Assembly (NCBI RefSeq): GCF_001949145.1 | Contig: NW_019091420.1 | Location: forward strand, 481,539 to 545,538 | DNA length: 64,000 bases | Reading direction: 5' to 3' | Origin: Acanthaster planci | Taxonomy: Eukaryota > Echinodermata > Asteroidea > Valvatida > Acanthasteridae | In this document: positions 10,801-21,289 of the stretch, piece after piece | How positions within the stretch are numbered: position 1 is the first letter of the stretch | Layout of the letters: each line of letters begins with the position of its first letter | Translations under genes and position numbers: made by a program | Notes under the pieces: model-generated | Seen by the model: the letters and a program-made list of their open reading frames with translations, nothing else | Databases searched by the model: none | What the model was told of the DNA's origin: nothing

Positions 10801-11213
10801 GACTCGGCCTGCTGTCCAGGGAGGTAAGAGTTCAGCCTGGACTTTTTTTGGGGGGGGGATTTCAAGATTTATCGACCCCCAAATTGTGGAGATGTACAGG
10901 TTTAATCGGTCACGTGTTGCAGCATTTTAGCACTTTGGGGTGAAATGTAAGTGTACGATTCACATATTTATAGCCATTGTGAGAGATTGTGTTTTTAGCA
11001 TGGTGTTCACCCCTCCGACAATCAACAAGTTTCATCAATGATACTGGCGTTTCCAAGATACGCAAATGAACGCAGAGCTATGTGTTTGCCTTCCAGGTGT
11101 ACCTGTTGGTCCTGAGCGTGACCACCCTCAGTCTGCTGCTCGCCCCGGTACTGTGGAGGGTGTCGCTATGGCGATGCAGGCGCATCCAACACCGTCCGAC
11201 TGTGGTCAGGTGA
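1409..11213 (+). CDS. TMCO3: TMCO3, transmembrane and coiled-coil protein 3 (12 coding exons, complete)
   Basis: Predicted 738-residue membrane protein of the monovalent cation:proton antiporter-2 family, a little longer than the human protein (about 677 by recall). CDS exons: 1409-1879, 3159-3440, 4409-4603, 5353-5481, 6014-6106, 6919-7111, 7778-7996, 8501-8637, 9120-9270, 9869-9948, 10674-10823, 11097-11213. Every junction is GT-AG and the phases keep one open frame to TGA at 11211. Residues 1-23 look like a signal peptide (charged start, then [14 protein letters not shown]). Residues about 70-260 are charged and helical, fitting the family's coiled coil. From about residue 317 a multi-pass antiporter domain follows, with the recognisable motifs [81 protein letters not shown] and [17 protein letters not shown]. 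The likely role, inferred from the family, is Na+ or K+/H+ exchange at an internal or secretory membrane. No break or missing exon is seen. Confidence 0.95.
2544..2934. mobile_element. piggyBac-like TTAA MITE in TMCO3 intron 1
   Basis: A 391-bp insertion is flanked on both sides by TTAA (2540-2543 and 2935-2938). It is bounded by perfect 16-bp terminal inverted repeats, CCCCTTCGCGCCGGGA at 2544-2559 and its complement at 2919-2934. TTAA target duplication plus CCC-starting termini is characteristic of piggyBac-type elements; Kolobok elements also use TTAA. No transposase reading frame is present, so it is non-autonomous. Confidence 0.85.
3159..3440 (+). CDS. TMCO3: TMCO3 exon 2 (residues 158-251)
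   Basis: Starts after a CAATTTCAG acceptor with GGC AAC TAC AAG and ends in CAG before GTAAGC, phase 0 at both ends. It encodes a charged, helix-rich stretch ([19 protein letters not shown] and on), consistent with the family's coiled coil. Confidence 0.92.
3475..3610 (+). mobile_element. tRNA-derived SINE, plus orientation, TMCO3 intron 2
   Basis: The block carries an RNA polymerase III A-box-like TGGCCTAGTGGTT at 3481-3493 and, about 40 bases on, a B-box-like GGTGTTCGAATCC near 3524. A body follows with GACCTAGAGCAAATCGCTTA, resembling the conserved part of other tRNA-SINEs. The spacing fits a tRNA-derived head. The 3' boundary is uncertain. Confidence 0.65.
3940..4198 (-). mobile_element. 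tRNA-derived SINE, minus orientation, TMCO3 intron 2
   Basis: On the minus strand the block reads TGGCCCAGGGATCAGAGGG (A box region), then GGTATGAATCCGG (B box), then a body with CCTAGTGCAAGTCACTTACC. It ends with a tail containing GAGCGCTTTAAGATCGG and ATAATAACTG, which looks LINE-derived. The head is at 4146-4198 and the tail runs to about 3945. Confidence 0.6.
4409..4603 (+). CDS. TMCO3: TMCO3 exon 3 (residues 252-316)
   Basis: Begins GCC AAA GGA GCA after a GGGTAG acceptor and ends CTG CAG before GTGAGA, phase 0. The part [14 protein letters not shown] leads into the antiporter domain and has a clear counterpart in vertebrate TMCO3. A second in-frame donor, CACCAG/GTGAGC at 4493, would remove 37 residues. 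The full exon is preferred because the removed part is conserved. Confidence 0.9.
5353..5481 (+). CDS. TMCO3: TMCO3 exon 4 (residues 317-359)
   Basis: GAC ATC CTG follows a TTACCAAG acceptor; the exon ends ATC AAA before GTAAGG. It encodes the first antiporter membrane segments, with the motif [20 protein letters not shown] that matches the start of the CPA2/KefB-like domain. Confidence 0.92.
6014..6106 (+). CDS. TMCO3: TMCO3 exon 5 (residues 360-390)
   Basis: A 93-base, phase-0 exon after a C-rich tract ending CCCAACAG and before GTATGA. It encodes [20 protein letters not shown] followed by PEKIKK, one of the most conserved antiporter blocks. It is too short and acceptor-dependent to appear as an open frame of its own. 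Confidence 0.93.
6446..6823. repeat. 12-bp minisatellite split by a MITE, TMCO3 intron 5
   Basis: Ten tandem units of about 12 bp (TTGTGACTGGAC / TTGTGAAGGGAC) run from 6705 to 6823. The same motif (TATGACTGGCCTTGCGAAG) sits immediately left of the MITE at 6447-6465. The element at 6466-6704 therefore interrupts the array. Confidence 0.85.
6466..6704. mobile_element. Inverted-repeat MITE, copy 1, TMCO3 intron 5
   Basis: A 239-bp element starts CACGGACG and ends CATCCGTG. It has long, imperfect terminal inverted repeats that include GGACTTGCAA and CGGCCATTTTACCGAG. Its flanks TTGCGAAG (6458-6465) and TTGTGAAG (6705-6712) match at 7 of 8 bases, fitting an 8-bp target duplication made inside the minisatellite. 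The same element recurs in opposite orientation at 57063-57312. An 8-bp duplication fits hAT- or P-like transposases; no coding region is present. Confidence 0.85.
6919..7111 (+). CDS. TMCO3: TMCO3 exon 6 (residues 391-454)
   Basis: GTT TGG CGT follows a TGCTCCAG acceptor. The exon ends GAC ATT G before GTGAGA (phase 1). It encodes two hydrophobic segments and the motif [16 protein letters not shown], conserved in the family. Confidence 0.92.
7778..7996 (+). CDS. TMCO3: TMCO3 exon 7 (residues 455-527)
   Basis: The acceptor CGCCCAG is followed by CG ACG GAC, completing an alanine codon from exon 6. The exon ends TTG CTG G before GTGAGC (phase 1). The conserved block is [20 protein letters not shown]. 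The loop that follows ([20 protein letters not shown]) is Gly/Ala-rich. Confidence 0.92.
8501..8637 (+). CDS. TMCO3: TMCO3 exon 8 (residues 528-573)
   Basis: Follows TCGTTTTCAG and begins CC GTC GGC, completing Ala528. It ends CTC ATG before GTAAGC (phase 0). It carries hydrophobic segments around a linker [12 protein letters not shown] that matches the GNKEILILG region of vertebrate TMCO3. Confidence 0.9.
8699..8880. mobile_element. piggyBac-like TTAA MITE in TMCO3 intron 8
   Basis: A 182-bp element lies between TTAA at 8695-8698 and TTAA at 8881-8884. The left terminus CCCCTTCGCGCCGGGA is identical to that of the element at 2544. The right terminus read inward is CCACTTCATGCCGGGA, three changes from the left, two of them at a former CG. 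It is a shorter, more decayed member of the same family. Confidence 0.8.
9120..9270 (+). CDS. TMCO3: TMCO3 exon 9 (residues 574-623)
   Basis: ATC ACA GAC follows CCTCCCAG; the exon ends GCC ATC G before GTGAGC (phase 1). It contains [19 protein letters not shown] and [16 protein letters not shown], both strongly conserved CPA2 transporter blocks. Confidence 0.93.
9428..9797 (-). mobile_element. tRNA-derived SINE, minus orientation, TMCO3 intron 9
   Basis: On the minus strand the block starts near 9797 with TAGCTCAGAGGGGAAGATGG and an A-box-like TGGCCTCGTGGTC. It continues with a B-box-like GGGGCTCGAATCC near 9725 and a body CTCCTGGGCACATCCCTTCAC. It ends in an A/T-rich tail of AAAT repeats at 9428-9455. 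The head resembles the intron 2 SINEs. Confidence 0.65.
9869..9948 (+). CDS. TMCO3: TMCO3 exon 10 (residues 624-650)
   Basis: GA CTT CAC after GTTTGCAG completes Gly624 ([12 protein letters not shown]). The exon ends GCG ATG AAG before GTAAGC (phase 0). It encodes one membrane segment. Confidence 0.92.
10674..10823 (+). CDS. TMCO3: TMCO3 exon 11 (residues 651-700)
   Basis: TTT TTC ACG follows CCCCCCAG; the exon ends AGG GAG before GTAAGA. The motif [18 protein letters not shown] is nearly invariant in this family and is the clearest single identifier of the gene. Confidence 0.94.
11097..11213 (+). CDS. TMCO3: TMCO3 exon 12 (residues 701-738 and stop)
   Basis: GTG TAC CTG follows CTTCCAG. 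The final membrane segment ([15 protein letters not shown]) is followed by a short basic cytosolic tail and TGA at 11211-11213. The tail length is close to the vertebrate one, so this is read as the terminal exon even though the stop overlaps a donor-like AGGTGA. Confidence 0.9.
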   Translation: MYLLVLSVTTLSLLLAPVLWRVSLWRCRRIQHRPTVVR

Positions 11214-13420
11214 CGCCAGAGGTGAAACCCCACTCCTTAAAAAAAAAAAATCCATTGATGACCAAACTGCGGCAATGTTCAGTATCTCTCTCGAGAATCC
11301 GTAAAGTGTTCACTTTGGTTGATGATATGTACTCTGGGATGTTGGAAAGAACTGCTATAGACCTTTTTCCTGGGATGTGAAGATGGTGCTCGACCTACGA
11401 TGCGTTGTGATGGTAACGAGTGCATAGTGTTGTGATGGTAATCTACCTATTCATGATAAACCAATCAAGCATGCGGGGTTTGCACGTGCACTTGCCCGTG
11501 GTTGAAGCTGCCCTTAGGAATACATGCAATCACCGTGGCCAAGGCGGTCCACGCGTGGTGGTATTGTTTACATTTAGTCACTAGGGTGAACAAGACTATG
11601 GAACTCGCTCGTTTAGCAGTAGTAAAAACCTGCAACATTTTTGCTGGCGACCTTCCTAAGTGGTCCAATAACCACCGCTGCAGGAACCCATTTTCACATT
11701 CCCTGGCCCTCTCTTTTCAAGGATCATGTTCCTTGGTAAAGTGACATTCGATAAGCCAAATGGAAAATGTTGCTCTGAAAAAAAAAATGAATAGAGACCC
11801 AAGCACAAGTTAATCAAAATGGTGCAGCACTTTGAATCTGTGCGTACTGAGAGGGAGTTTTCCGATGCCATCAGCCTTGGCGACCGACTTCAGAACATGG
11901 TAGTTACCCTTCGGTGGCTTTGGTTACCCCGTAAATGCATCGATGCTGGACATTGAACATCATATTGGTTGTCGATTCTTTACCTGTAGCTTCAGCGTGT
12001 GTACTTTCTTTCTTGTAGATATCTTCTGGCTGGGCTCAGCGACGCGATCTTCAGAGGTTCATTGACAGTCAAAGAAGTATAGCAGAACTGGGACTTCAAA
12101 GCTTGTGTGCTTCTTAAAGCAATAATTGTGTCGTAGCTTTCTGTTTTTGCTTTTTTTCCCCTGTCTTTCAAATGTGTTTTAGCCACCTCTTAGCCGCTCT
12201 GTCAAAAGGAGGAATAAGTTCAAATAACTTATTTGTGGGTCAAGGATCAGAGGTTATCGGTCAAAGAGGCTTTGTGGTAGATCTGTAGATGGCACCGTCA
12301 GCCAACGCACAGGTGCAAATTGTAGCTCTAGTGGTGCGGGTTTTCCTTTCAGTTAAGTAGTACAGGTAGTCTTTCCTTAAATGAGCATTTACGCTTCTTG
12401 CTTTCATTCCATGAGGCTGTTTGTCTTGTCTTATCCGGGGACTGCATTAACCACTACCCGCCGAGTGGATTTCTCTTGAGCGGGATGTGATGGCGGGACC
12501 TTTTCAAGATTTTCCGTTTTCAAAAATCTTCAAAAATTCATGTGTTCATTTACTGGACGTCTACACCCACACAAATGACTCTCTGGTGGCTACTCTTATC
12601 TGTCAGGCAACCTTCATTGACGCCCAAGTATTCAACCCAGGCCTACAGCCCTGTAAAAGAGAGCCCAGACTTGTGTGGTGTTGCATAATTTTCTTTGTTC
12701 CGGTGAATGCCAGTAGCGTCTTTTCATACGCGGCTGGATTAGCGAGCAGCGGCACTGTGTCACTCATCAATGGGGCCCTGGAGCACTTCTGTCTGCGGTG
12801 CTAATCCGTGGGCGCTTTATGCCCAAAACAGCTGTATATGTATACTACTTCAAAACAGTGCCGGATTACCTTCGAAAAATGGAAGTTGAAAAATGGTGGC
12901 AGTTCCCAGCAGCAGGTCCTTTGTTCCGAGTACAGTCTTTTGTTACACATACCAGCTCTTTTGTCCGAAACCTGGCACCCCAGCTCTGTGTATAAACATA
13001 TGGTGCCCAAAACCAGGCTCCCCAACAGGAAGTAATTAAGAAGGCATGTCACTGAAGTGGTACCTTACTCGTGCATGTTGCACGCGATTGTTCAAAGATT
13101 TGAGGCGCGCGTGCCTCATGGGAACCCTTTTTACCAAAAGATCGCCAAAGGCACGTGGTCAGCCGGTACATAAGCATAGTACCCTCATAGAAATGCTGTC
13201 TGATTGCGGTCACCATATAGTCTGTTGATTTCCACATCTTTAAAAAAAACGGACAAGTGTAATGATTATAACGTTTGTGAAGTTTAAAGAATTCAGGAGT
13301 GCTGACAGGTAGTGAAAATTCTGTTTTGGATCAAAGAAGAGTATGGCGTTTATCGACCAAGTCACTGACTAAGCACACTCACTGTACATGTTAATAAAAG
13401 ACTGTTTTCGTTTATATCGT
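11214..13420 (+). other. TMCO3: Probable TMCO3 3' UTR
   Basis: No coding exon is recognised. The first AATAAA I find downstream of the stop is at 13393-13398, which would give a 3' UTR of about 2.2 kb. Further AATAAA motifs follow near 13812 and 13887. The true cleavage site is not determined. Confidence 0.3.
13393..13398 (+). terminator. TMCO3: Candidate TMCO3 polyadenylation signal AATAAA
   Basis: Canonical hexamer, followed within about 30 bases by T-rich sequence (GACTGTTTTCG). This is a candidate only; several alternatives lie in the next 500 bases. Confidence 0.3.
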
Positions 13421-13900
13421 TCTGTTCATATAAAAGTGACAACAACCCCCATAGATTCATAAAAATAGTTGAGGGGCGGTAGTGATTCTCATACTGAAAG
13501 GGGGAAGGCTCAGGACAATGTCATAAGCTGAGCAAGGGGGAATTGTCAACACCCCCCCCACGTACCTTCGACTTGACACTTGTAAAGATACTTGTCGTCA
13601 TGCCCTCACGAGCAACTTGTGTACGCTTGAGAATCTGAATTTGAGCCTGACTCGCCACAGCGAGTTAATAACCGGCTGCAGCAAGAGAATAACTCGGCCG
13701 ATAACTCACGAGGAATAAGTACCTCCAAATATTTTTTTTTTCATCACAACTTGGAGGATCCTTCCATTTTAATTCTCCCCAAGTGAACAGTGGTCTGGTA
13801 CTAGGATTTGTGAATAAAAAACTTTTCTATGTTTACCCATACATTCCTCTAACACCCCCCCCCAGCATAGGTGGTTGTCCTCAGTGAAATAAAGTGTTTT

Positions 13901-14036
13901 GTGGATAGTTTTTCAGTTTCACCACGAAGTGGCGTATCGTGGATAGTTGCAACACCACAACATGACGTCGTGGATAGTTGCCACACCGCGAAGTGACATC
14001 GTGGATAGTTGCCCCACCACAACGTGACGTATCGTG
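13901..14036. repeat. 31-bp minisatellite
   Basis: Three 31-bp units begin CGTGGATAGTTGC at 13938, 13969 and 14000, preceded by a degenerate unit at 13901. Each contains an ACCAC or ACCGC and a GTGACGT-like core. A CG is retained at every unit start. Confidence 0.8.
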
Positions 14037-17000
14037 TGCGCAAAATCTATGGACGGTACATTACTTCGTGGTGAACCCGACGACTTATTTAGCTGCTTAT
14101 GTCATGCAATAGGTACAGAGTGGGTTCAGCTTGAATATTTTTGTACCATTTATTTTTTTCTAGAATAAGATGTCTCTGTGCTTTAAGCATTTACGTTTGA
14201 GATATATCGAAGCTATTTAACAAGAAACAGTGCAGGCCATGAAGAAGTACCTTGTTCTTATTTTTTTTTTCAGTTTAGAGGACTTTGCGTTTTATTTATC
14301 TAAAAATTTATTTTAGAATATTCGTACAGAAACGTACTTTTTGAGGATAAGTCTCCGCAGCTTGTATACTTGTATCATTCCTTTTGATTACCTTACTCAT
14401 TTCAAAAGTAATTAATTGCGTGAATCTCGCCTATCTGAGGCTACAATAATTTATATTTGTTTGTGATTTTTTTTTTCAATCAGCATGAATGAACATGTCG
14501 ACGGGTAGATATGCTACGATTCCTTTAACAGTTTTTTGTTGTCCTGTGGTATTAAAAAGGATTATAAGCTCCTCCCCGACACACACAGATCTTATGGTTT
14601 TTCTCGTTTTATTAAACTTTTCGAGTCTGGTAAAAAGTATTGTGTCACCTGCAAGGCATCGAGATGTTCTTTCGTAAGTATCGCTCCGCGCCTTCATCTT
14701 GTCTGCTTATTTAAGCAGTCATTTATTTCAACGTGGCTCGTTTTGGCTTTGTGCCTGTTTGGAATCGATTCGTATAGGTTAGGCGAAACCCACCCTTTTC
14801 CTGTCTTGTATCGTCGCCGCGCAGTGTTAACTACGGAGCTCTAGAGATGCCATCTGAGTTGTTGAGATCGGAATTTGTCGGGCCAGGATGTTAATCGAGG
14901 TTATTCATTGCTGGCATCCCCATGGTGTCTCAAAGGCTGTTTCTGTTGTTTTAATTTTTTTACAACGAACGCACTAAATGTTTACACGGGCCCATCCTCT
15001 TGATAAAAAAGTTTTGCCCTCCGAGGACGCATTAACGCATAACCTCTATACTTAGAATGGCTACATCATGGTACGGTGTATTTCAAAGTCACGACAATTA
15101 AGCAAAATAGGTGCTCGGGGTGATTAAGGCCTCAGTGAGCCGGTGGGGTTGAAGACGATGCCGTGTGCGTGCCCTTAAAAATATCTCTCATGGTTCCGAC
15201 CAACCATGGCAACGACTGGGTGGAAGGTTGCGACTTCCTGAGACACCTCGTTGGCACCGTCCTAGCTCCGTAGCAACAGCTCTTGAAGACGTGGCACGAT
15301 TTGGGCATGTTATCGTTTTCAAAAGGGAGACAAAGCGCCAACATAGGCCATCGCATTAGTGGCACAAATTTGATTCGCAAGACCCTCGAAAATCTCATTT
15401 TTCTGAAAAGGTTGTGCGCTCATTGCTGAAGTTATGCAGGTTGATGTCCGGTCGTCAAACTTTCGTCGGTTAAAGAGGATACATGTAAACATCTTGTTAG
15501 ATTTTCGTGGTACATTATGTAGGGGTTCGCGACCATTTCATTCGGTGCAGGGATATGGCCACTTTTCTATTGGGAAGTCAAAGCCTTTGATAAAGTCAGC
15601 ACGTGTAATCAAAAGCAGTTTATCACTGATGTTTTTCGATCCTGTATTTGTTCTAAAATTATGAACTAGCGCGGCATTGCTCAATGGAACACTGGCGTCA
15701 TTGCCTGATTAATATTTGGCATTGTTTGCTTACGAATACAATCGTTGATCCGTTTGTTGAACCTTGCACTGTGCCCGCAAGCAGTTCGCCACGATACAAA
15801 ATTCAGGTAATCAATTTTTCTCCCAAAAAATGTAATAAAAGAAATATGTGCGGAGACTTTTGAGAGGAATGCAAAGCAACTCGGACGCGGGTGGGTATCC
15901 AATGGCGTGGATGGTCGGTGCGGATGCGGCGAGCGAGGACAGCGGTACAGACCCTGGCAGCGACGCCTGGTCGACCGCAGACGACTCGTGGGACGACGCC
16001 ACCTGTAGCTATCCCGGTTACCGGACTTTGCTCCTCCGAAGGTGAGTTGCACATGTCATCAACGGTCGGCCCAGCTCACCTAGTTGTGAGCCTCAGAAAG
16101 GTCAACACCGGGTACGGGAAGTTTGCGGGTGGTTGTGGGTGCATCTATAATCTGGCACTTACATGCATTCTTCCATATTTAAAAAGGCATAATATTATAA
16201 TCAACATGCATCTCTATCAGCCAATATTTTGGTACGGAGGGTTACAATTGCAATGTGTACTTCTCATTTTTTCATAATAGAAAGTCCACGGAGCTGCTAA
16301 TCCATGTCCGAATTAATGTTTAGCGTTGGCTCTTAATCTAATTAACAAGAGAAAGTTAAATAACAAAGAGTTATGTAATTATTACGCCTGATTTCTTCGG
16401 CCTATTATTTCTTAGTCTTTGTTGAATCGCAACAAAATGACGTCCAAATAACGCTAGTTCAAATTATTTCAACGACACATTCCATGACGAAAATGTATCA
16501 TGATTAAATCGGTAAAATGGATGACAAAAACGAATTTGTTTTTTCCGATTCAACGTCATTCCCGGAGTGAGACGAACATGACGACAAATTGGACGAATGA
16601 TTGTGGTTTTTGTGATTTACAATGCTCTGAAAGTGAAATCTGGTGGATTTTGAAATTGGAATCAACATTTAGGACGAGCGACCCCTCTTTGACGAAATTA
16701 AACTTTCATTGAATCAATTTTAAATGAAAGAAGTGCTAAATTAACTGAAAAAACCTATACCAAGGTATTATAATTATTTTAATTTTATTAATTTATTCAG
16801 GCAGATTCAAAATACACAACACGAAATATTCATACAAAAAAGTTATGTCATAAATATAATATTAAAAAAATAAAATATATGAAAAGAGATCAATACGGAT
16901 TGAAAAAGGAGGCACACATAAAAACAGTAAAAGGTAAAACAGGGTGTGCGCCCATCAAGACTTTTCCGAAGTGTCCATACCCGGAGAAAGCAACCAACAC

Positions 17001-19406
17001 AAATCTGCAGGGTACCCTCGACCTTAGGCTCCGCCCAACACCCGCCTTCCGGATGTCGTAAATTTAGGCCAACATGTTTTTCTGCGTGGAGCTCGAGCGG
17101 CAGTAACGTAATCATGCGTGTTTTTTTTTCCCGTTGGGCCCGCGACTATGTTTTCCTTCTTCATTCATGGTGACAATGCTGTCTTTTTTGAAAGGAGCCC
17201 CCGACGTTAGGCACTCCTCGAAGCCTGCGCCATTTACAGATCGCTTTCAAGTTGTGCACTTACCCGTACGTTGTCGTTTCTGTTGGTGTGCATATCGGAT
17301 TTGATCTTCGGCCTGTACAGAGATTTTATACGGCAGAGGAGTGCCGATATGTGTAAAGTATATCTACCTAACCCAAAATATGCTTATTTGCTCAGGTGTT
17401 TGAAATGGGGACATTAACATAAGTTATTGCCATGTTCAGATGTAACCCTAGTACTTCAAAGTGCATTTTTCCGTGTTGCCAACACAAGTGCGTATTAAGT
17501 AGGCCCTGTAGTCATTGCTCCCCAATACATGTCACGTCGAAAAAGATCTGGCGGTTTTTGAAGCGATCCCTAACCCCAAAGAAATAGTCAAGAAGGCTTC
17601 TCATAAAAGCTGGAAAGACACCGATTCGTGGGGTGAAGGAATTTTGTTGTCTTGACTCACCCGATTGCTTTGTAAGGAAACGAAACCGACACACATCAGC
17701 AACAATTGTTGTTCAACACAACAACGTGTACAGTTTATGATAAACACTGGGAATCGCATAATGAATTGGGCAGCAAAATCTTTTTTGTGACGGGAATATT
17801 GTTGATCAAACTTTCCGTGGTTATGAGCCTCATAAAATTGGCAATTGATTACAATTTTCCTTTAATTAATTAAGTTCGCCCCGAGTAATGCATTGATGTG
17901 CAGGTTTGTCTGAAAATTATGCACACTTCGAAAAGTGCTAGATCCCAAAGTTGATCAATAAATTTGAAATTCCTTGCATCCGGTAAGTTTAGTTTAGTTA
18001 TGTTGCCGGCTTTGATAGTCCCCGGACACTGAAAAAAGGTATGCATGTCTTACTTGGAGACTTCCATTAGTCAAGAAAAGTCACCGTTGGAGAGAAACGA
18101 GAACATGACTGCGACCCCCACTCGGAGAATTCAGAGTGAAATTCTTTGGGGATTTTTTAAGAGTCAAGGAAACATGCCCCTGTATTATTCAGCAAACGTG
18201 AGAGAAACAATAAACCCCACAGAACGATCTTCCCAAATTTTCAATCAAGAATATCCCCGCGCCCAAAACTCCGTTTTGTTGGCATCTCACTCCCACCACC
18301 GAACAGTGCTTTAAAATCCACCAGCCAATTGAAAAATGTTCGTAGAACAGAACCATATAGGTTGAACCACTCCTGGCTGACTCGGTGTTTTCGGGCTGTC
18401 GACTGTACCTCCTTTAACCCTTGTACCCCGTACCCCATGCATGGTTTTGTTGATAGGAACTAGACTAGGAGGGTAGGGACAATAGGACATGCTTAATATG
18501 TGGTGACTATACTGGGGACATGTACGCATTGGCAGGTTAACACCTCCATATAACCTTCCGGTGTACCACTCAGTCGTATGCCCCCAATTGTCTCTAAGGA
18601 TGTGGACCCCCCCTCATGGGTCGAGCCAGTGCTTCGCCATGCCTCCTCCCCGAAAAGTCACTCGGAATGACACCCAATGCACAAATTGTCGTGATACACT
18701 CTTAATGAGCGAGTTTCCGCTGTTATTGCCATAATTCTTCTTCCCTTGATCCCCCGTAGGATTCGGCAGGCGCATACTCGTTAATTCGATTTGCCGCGCT
18801 AACGATCTGGAGATACCCTTGAACTTTTCGACTAGACACACTTGACGGCAGAAGAGACAACTCTTGATGCCAGGGGTTCCGCACGTACGGGAAAGGGGAG
18901 TGGTTCGAAAATTACTGAAGGGTGTGTTGAGTCCCGAGAAGTACGTTTCGGAAGGAATCGGATTAACAAGCGTAATTTTCAGCCTTGGAAATGCTTATCT
19001 GCCTGGATGTAATCAAAACGATTGCTTGGCAGAGTGGAAGGCGAAAAGGCAAAATGAGATTCAGTAATACTGAAAAAAGCAACACATCGGTACCCATTAC
19101 TATAGAAAATGAGTCGGCCTCCCATGGTCTCTAACTCTCCCCTCCCTGTGAAATTATTTCTTCTGGCAAGCTGCCTTTTCCCTTTTCAGCTTTGAAATGA
19201 CGTAACAGGGGTGATGTTGGGAGTTTCTGACATGACAAGCCTGATGTGGACAAACATCCAAGTGTGGGTCCCCCGTCTATGGGTGTCAATAGGTGGGAGA
19301 CTGGGGACACCCCCCCCCCCACTTTTCCAAGTGGGGGATACTACATCAATTGTCCCCCCCCCACACACACACACGAGTGTGTATTTGCTTGCAACTGGGG
19401 ACCCCC

Positions 19407-19427
19407 NNNNNNNNNNNNNNNNNNNNN
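19407..19427. other. Assembly gap (21 N)
   Basis: The gap lies inside low-complexity DNA: runs of C and G, GGGGAC motifs and CACACA repeats on both sides. The true length may differ from the 21 N shown. Confidence 0.99.
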
Positions 19428-20189
19428 CACAGTTGTCAAACGGGGACCCTCTGTCAATCGGGGACCTTATTGTCCCCTATTGTTCAGGTTCCCCAATTGA
19501 ATGCAGAAACAAACTCACACCCACACCCACACATACCTGTTTTACATTCAAAGTGTGGACAGTCCTTAGTTCTCCTGTGGCTAAGGAAACTTGAGGAAAA
19601 TGCTCCTTTTCCTCCAACTAGGATAATTCCTTCGAGCTGGGTTTTTGATGATGATTTCCTGGACTGTTCCTCTTCATTTTGCCACGGATAACCTTGACCC
19701 CAAAAATGCCTCTGAAACTGTTTTTCTGAGAGGGGAAAACATTGTGTGGACGTGTGCGAGTCCACACAACGCCGTCATACGCTACATTATGTGGACTTCT
19801 TTTGTGCAGGGGTCCATACTATGTATGCCACGCGTGCACACACTTCTTTTTCCAAAACCTTACGGAAAATGTATACCTTGCAAAAGCAGTTGTTAGAAAA
19901 CCTGGCTAAAGTGACCAGAAATTGTCTCAGAGCACACCACAGAGCATAGATGTTCTCCGCACCTCAGACATAGTAAAATTCACGTTCAAAATACAGGTTG
20001 GTGATACGCTGATCGCATCAAGCCAACACACACACAACTTGGGCTTTGTGTTTCACCAGTAGGCCTACATGAATATGGAAATGCATATGATTTCCAACAT
20101 TTGCCAAACATCATAGATGTACCTATGGCGAATTGCCACAATTCGGTGAATAAGTTATACTACCCAGGCACGAGAACAGGTTATTCATT

Positions 20190-20750
20190 AGCCCACCACT
20201 TCCAGACTTGATTTCTGTAATAGTTTTCTCTGTGGTCTCCCTCAAAACACCCTTAATTGGCACACTGCTGCACGTTTACTGACTGGTTAAAAGAAATCTG
20301 ATTCAGCTAATATCACTCACTCGTATTCTTCATCAACTTTACTGGTTGCCGGTCAAATACAGAATACAACACAAGTCCTCATTATATTTAAACGTTGTTC
20401 TGCCCTATCTTACATACAAAACTTACTACAGCTTCGTACTCTCAGACCAGGCTTGGGATCATCTTGCAGTCTCCTTTCAGTCCCCTCCTCCATCTAGCCT
20501 TGTCAGTTATTGTGACACGTACACCTTTTTCTCATGTTGCTACTCGGCTCTGGAACCGTCAACCACTTGAAATCAGAGGAACGGACAACATAATAACTTT
20601 CACACAGAAACTCAAGACGCATCTCTTCACACAGGCTTTCTCCACCAACTGAGGTTGTTTGTTTTCTTTTAAAATCCTGACCGGCGACTTTGAATGGTTT
20701 CAGATAAAGTGCGCCTTACAAATGTTGTGTTATTATTATTATTTTACTTC
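20190..20750 (+). mobile_element. 3' end of a CR1/L2-like LINE (pseudogenised)
   Basis: Read across frameshifts, the plus strand encodes the typical C-terminal block after a non-LTR reverse transcriptase: AARLLTG, then HWLPVKYRI, then ATRLWNRQPLEIR, and LKTHLFTQAF. The frame shifts several times, so the copy is dead. The downstream GCGCCTTACAAATG followed by TTATTATTATT is a common tail of CR1/L2-type elements. Only the 3' end is present, as expected for 5'-truncated insertion. Confidence 0.85.
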
Positions 20751-20756
20751 ACAATT

Positions 20757-20945
20757 CTCCGGGGGGCCCTTGAGCCCAGACCCCACGCCACTCACAGCTT
20801 CGCGCTTGGCGCCCGTATTTGCTCTGGTCGGGGCTATGTCCCCCCCCCCACGTTTCAAAACAGATTGACGCCCTTTCCCCCATCCTCTGTCTCTTACCCC
20901 GCCCCCACTGCGGTCGCACGTCGAGTTTCTCCGATCCGACTCGAA
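20757..20945. repeat. C-rich unclassified repeat-like block
   Basis: A GC-rich block (GGGGGGCCC, then TTCGCGCTTGGCGCCC and a run of C) directly follows the LINE tail. Its composition differs sharply from its surroundings and suggests another transposon fragment. I could not find a second copy in this window. Confidence 0.3.
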
Positions 20946-21289
20946 TAACCTGCTAGAACGGTTTGGTTAAACTAGCATACCAGTCCATAAGTATCTGATC
21001 CCCCGCACGCATTTAATTCACATCGTATTCTTTATTCAATATTTTTGTTCATGAAGTGTTAAACTCACATATTGTAAGATTTTAATATCCTTCACACATT
21101 GATCAGAACTTTTACAAAATTTTATACCGCGGTAATACAAGTCAGCAAAATCTGTGTTACCTTGGTAGCAAGTTTAATTTTCGGCAGTTCCCACAATGCA
21201 AAGTTCCGTGACACACTGAATCGCTGTGGCCCGCTGGTTTCCTCTCAATTCCTTTTAGGTAAAAAGACTACAGAGTACCAGTGAGACAC

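Noticed and set aside
11211-11216. Donor-like AGGTGA overlapping the TMCO3 stop codon, suggesting one more exon
   Set aside because: The tail length after the last membrane segment already matches the family, and no downstream exon with a matching frame was recognised.
15800-16060. Overlapping frames on both strands suggesting a GC-richer exon
   Set aside because: None resembles a known protein, and no conserved neighbour exon could be joined in phase. I cannot exclude a lineage-specific exon but cannot support one.
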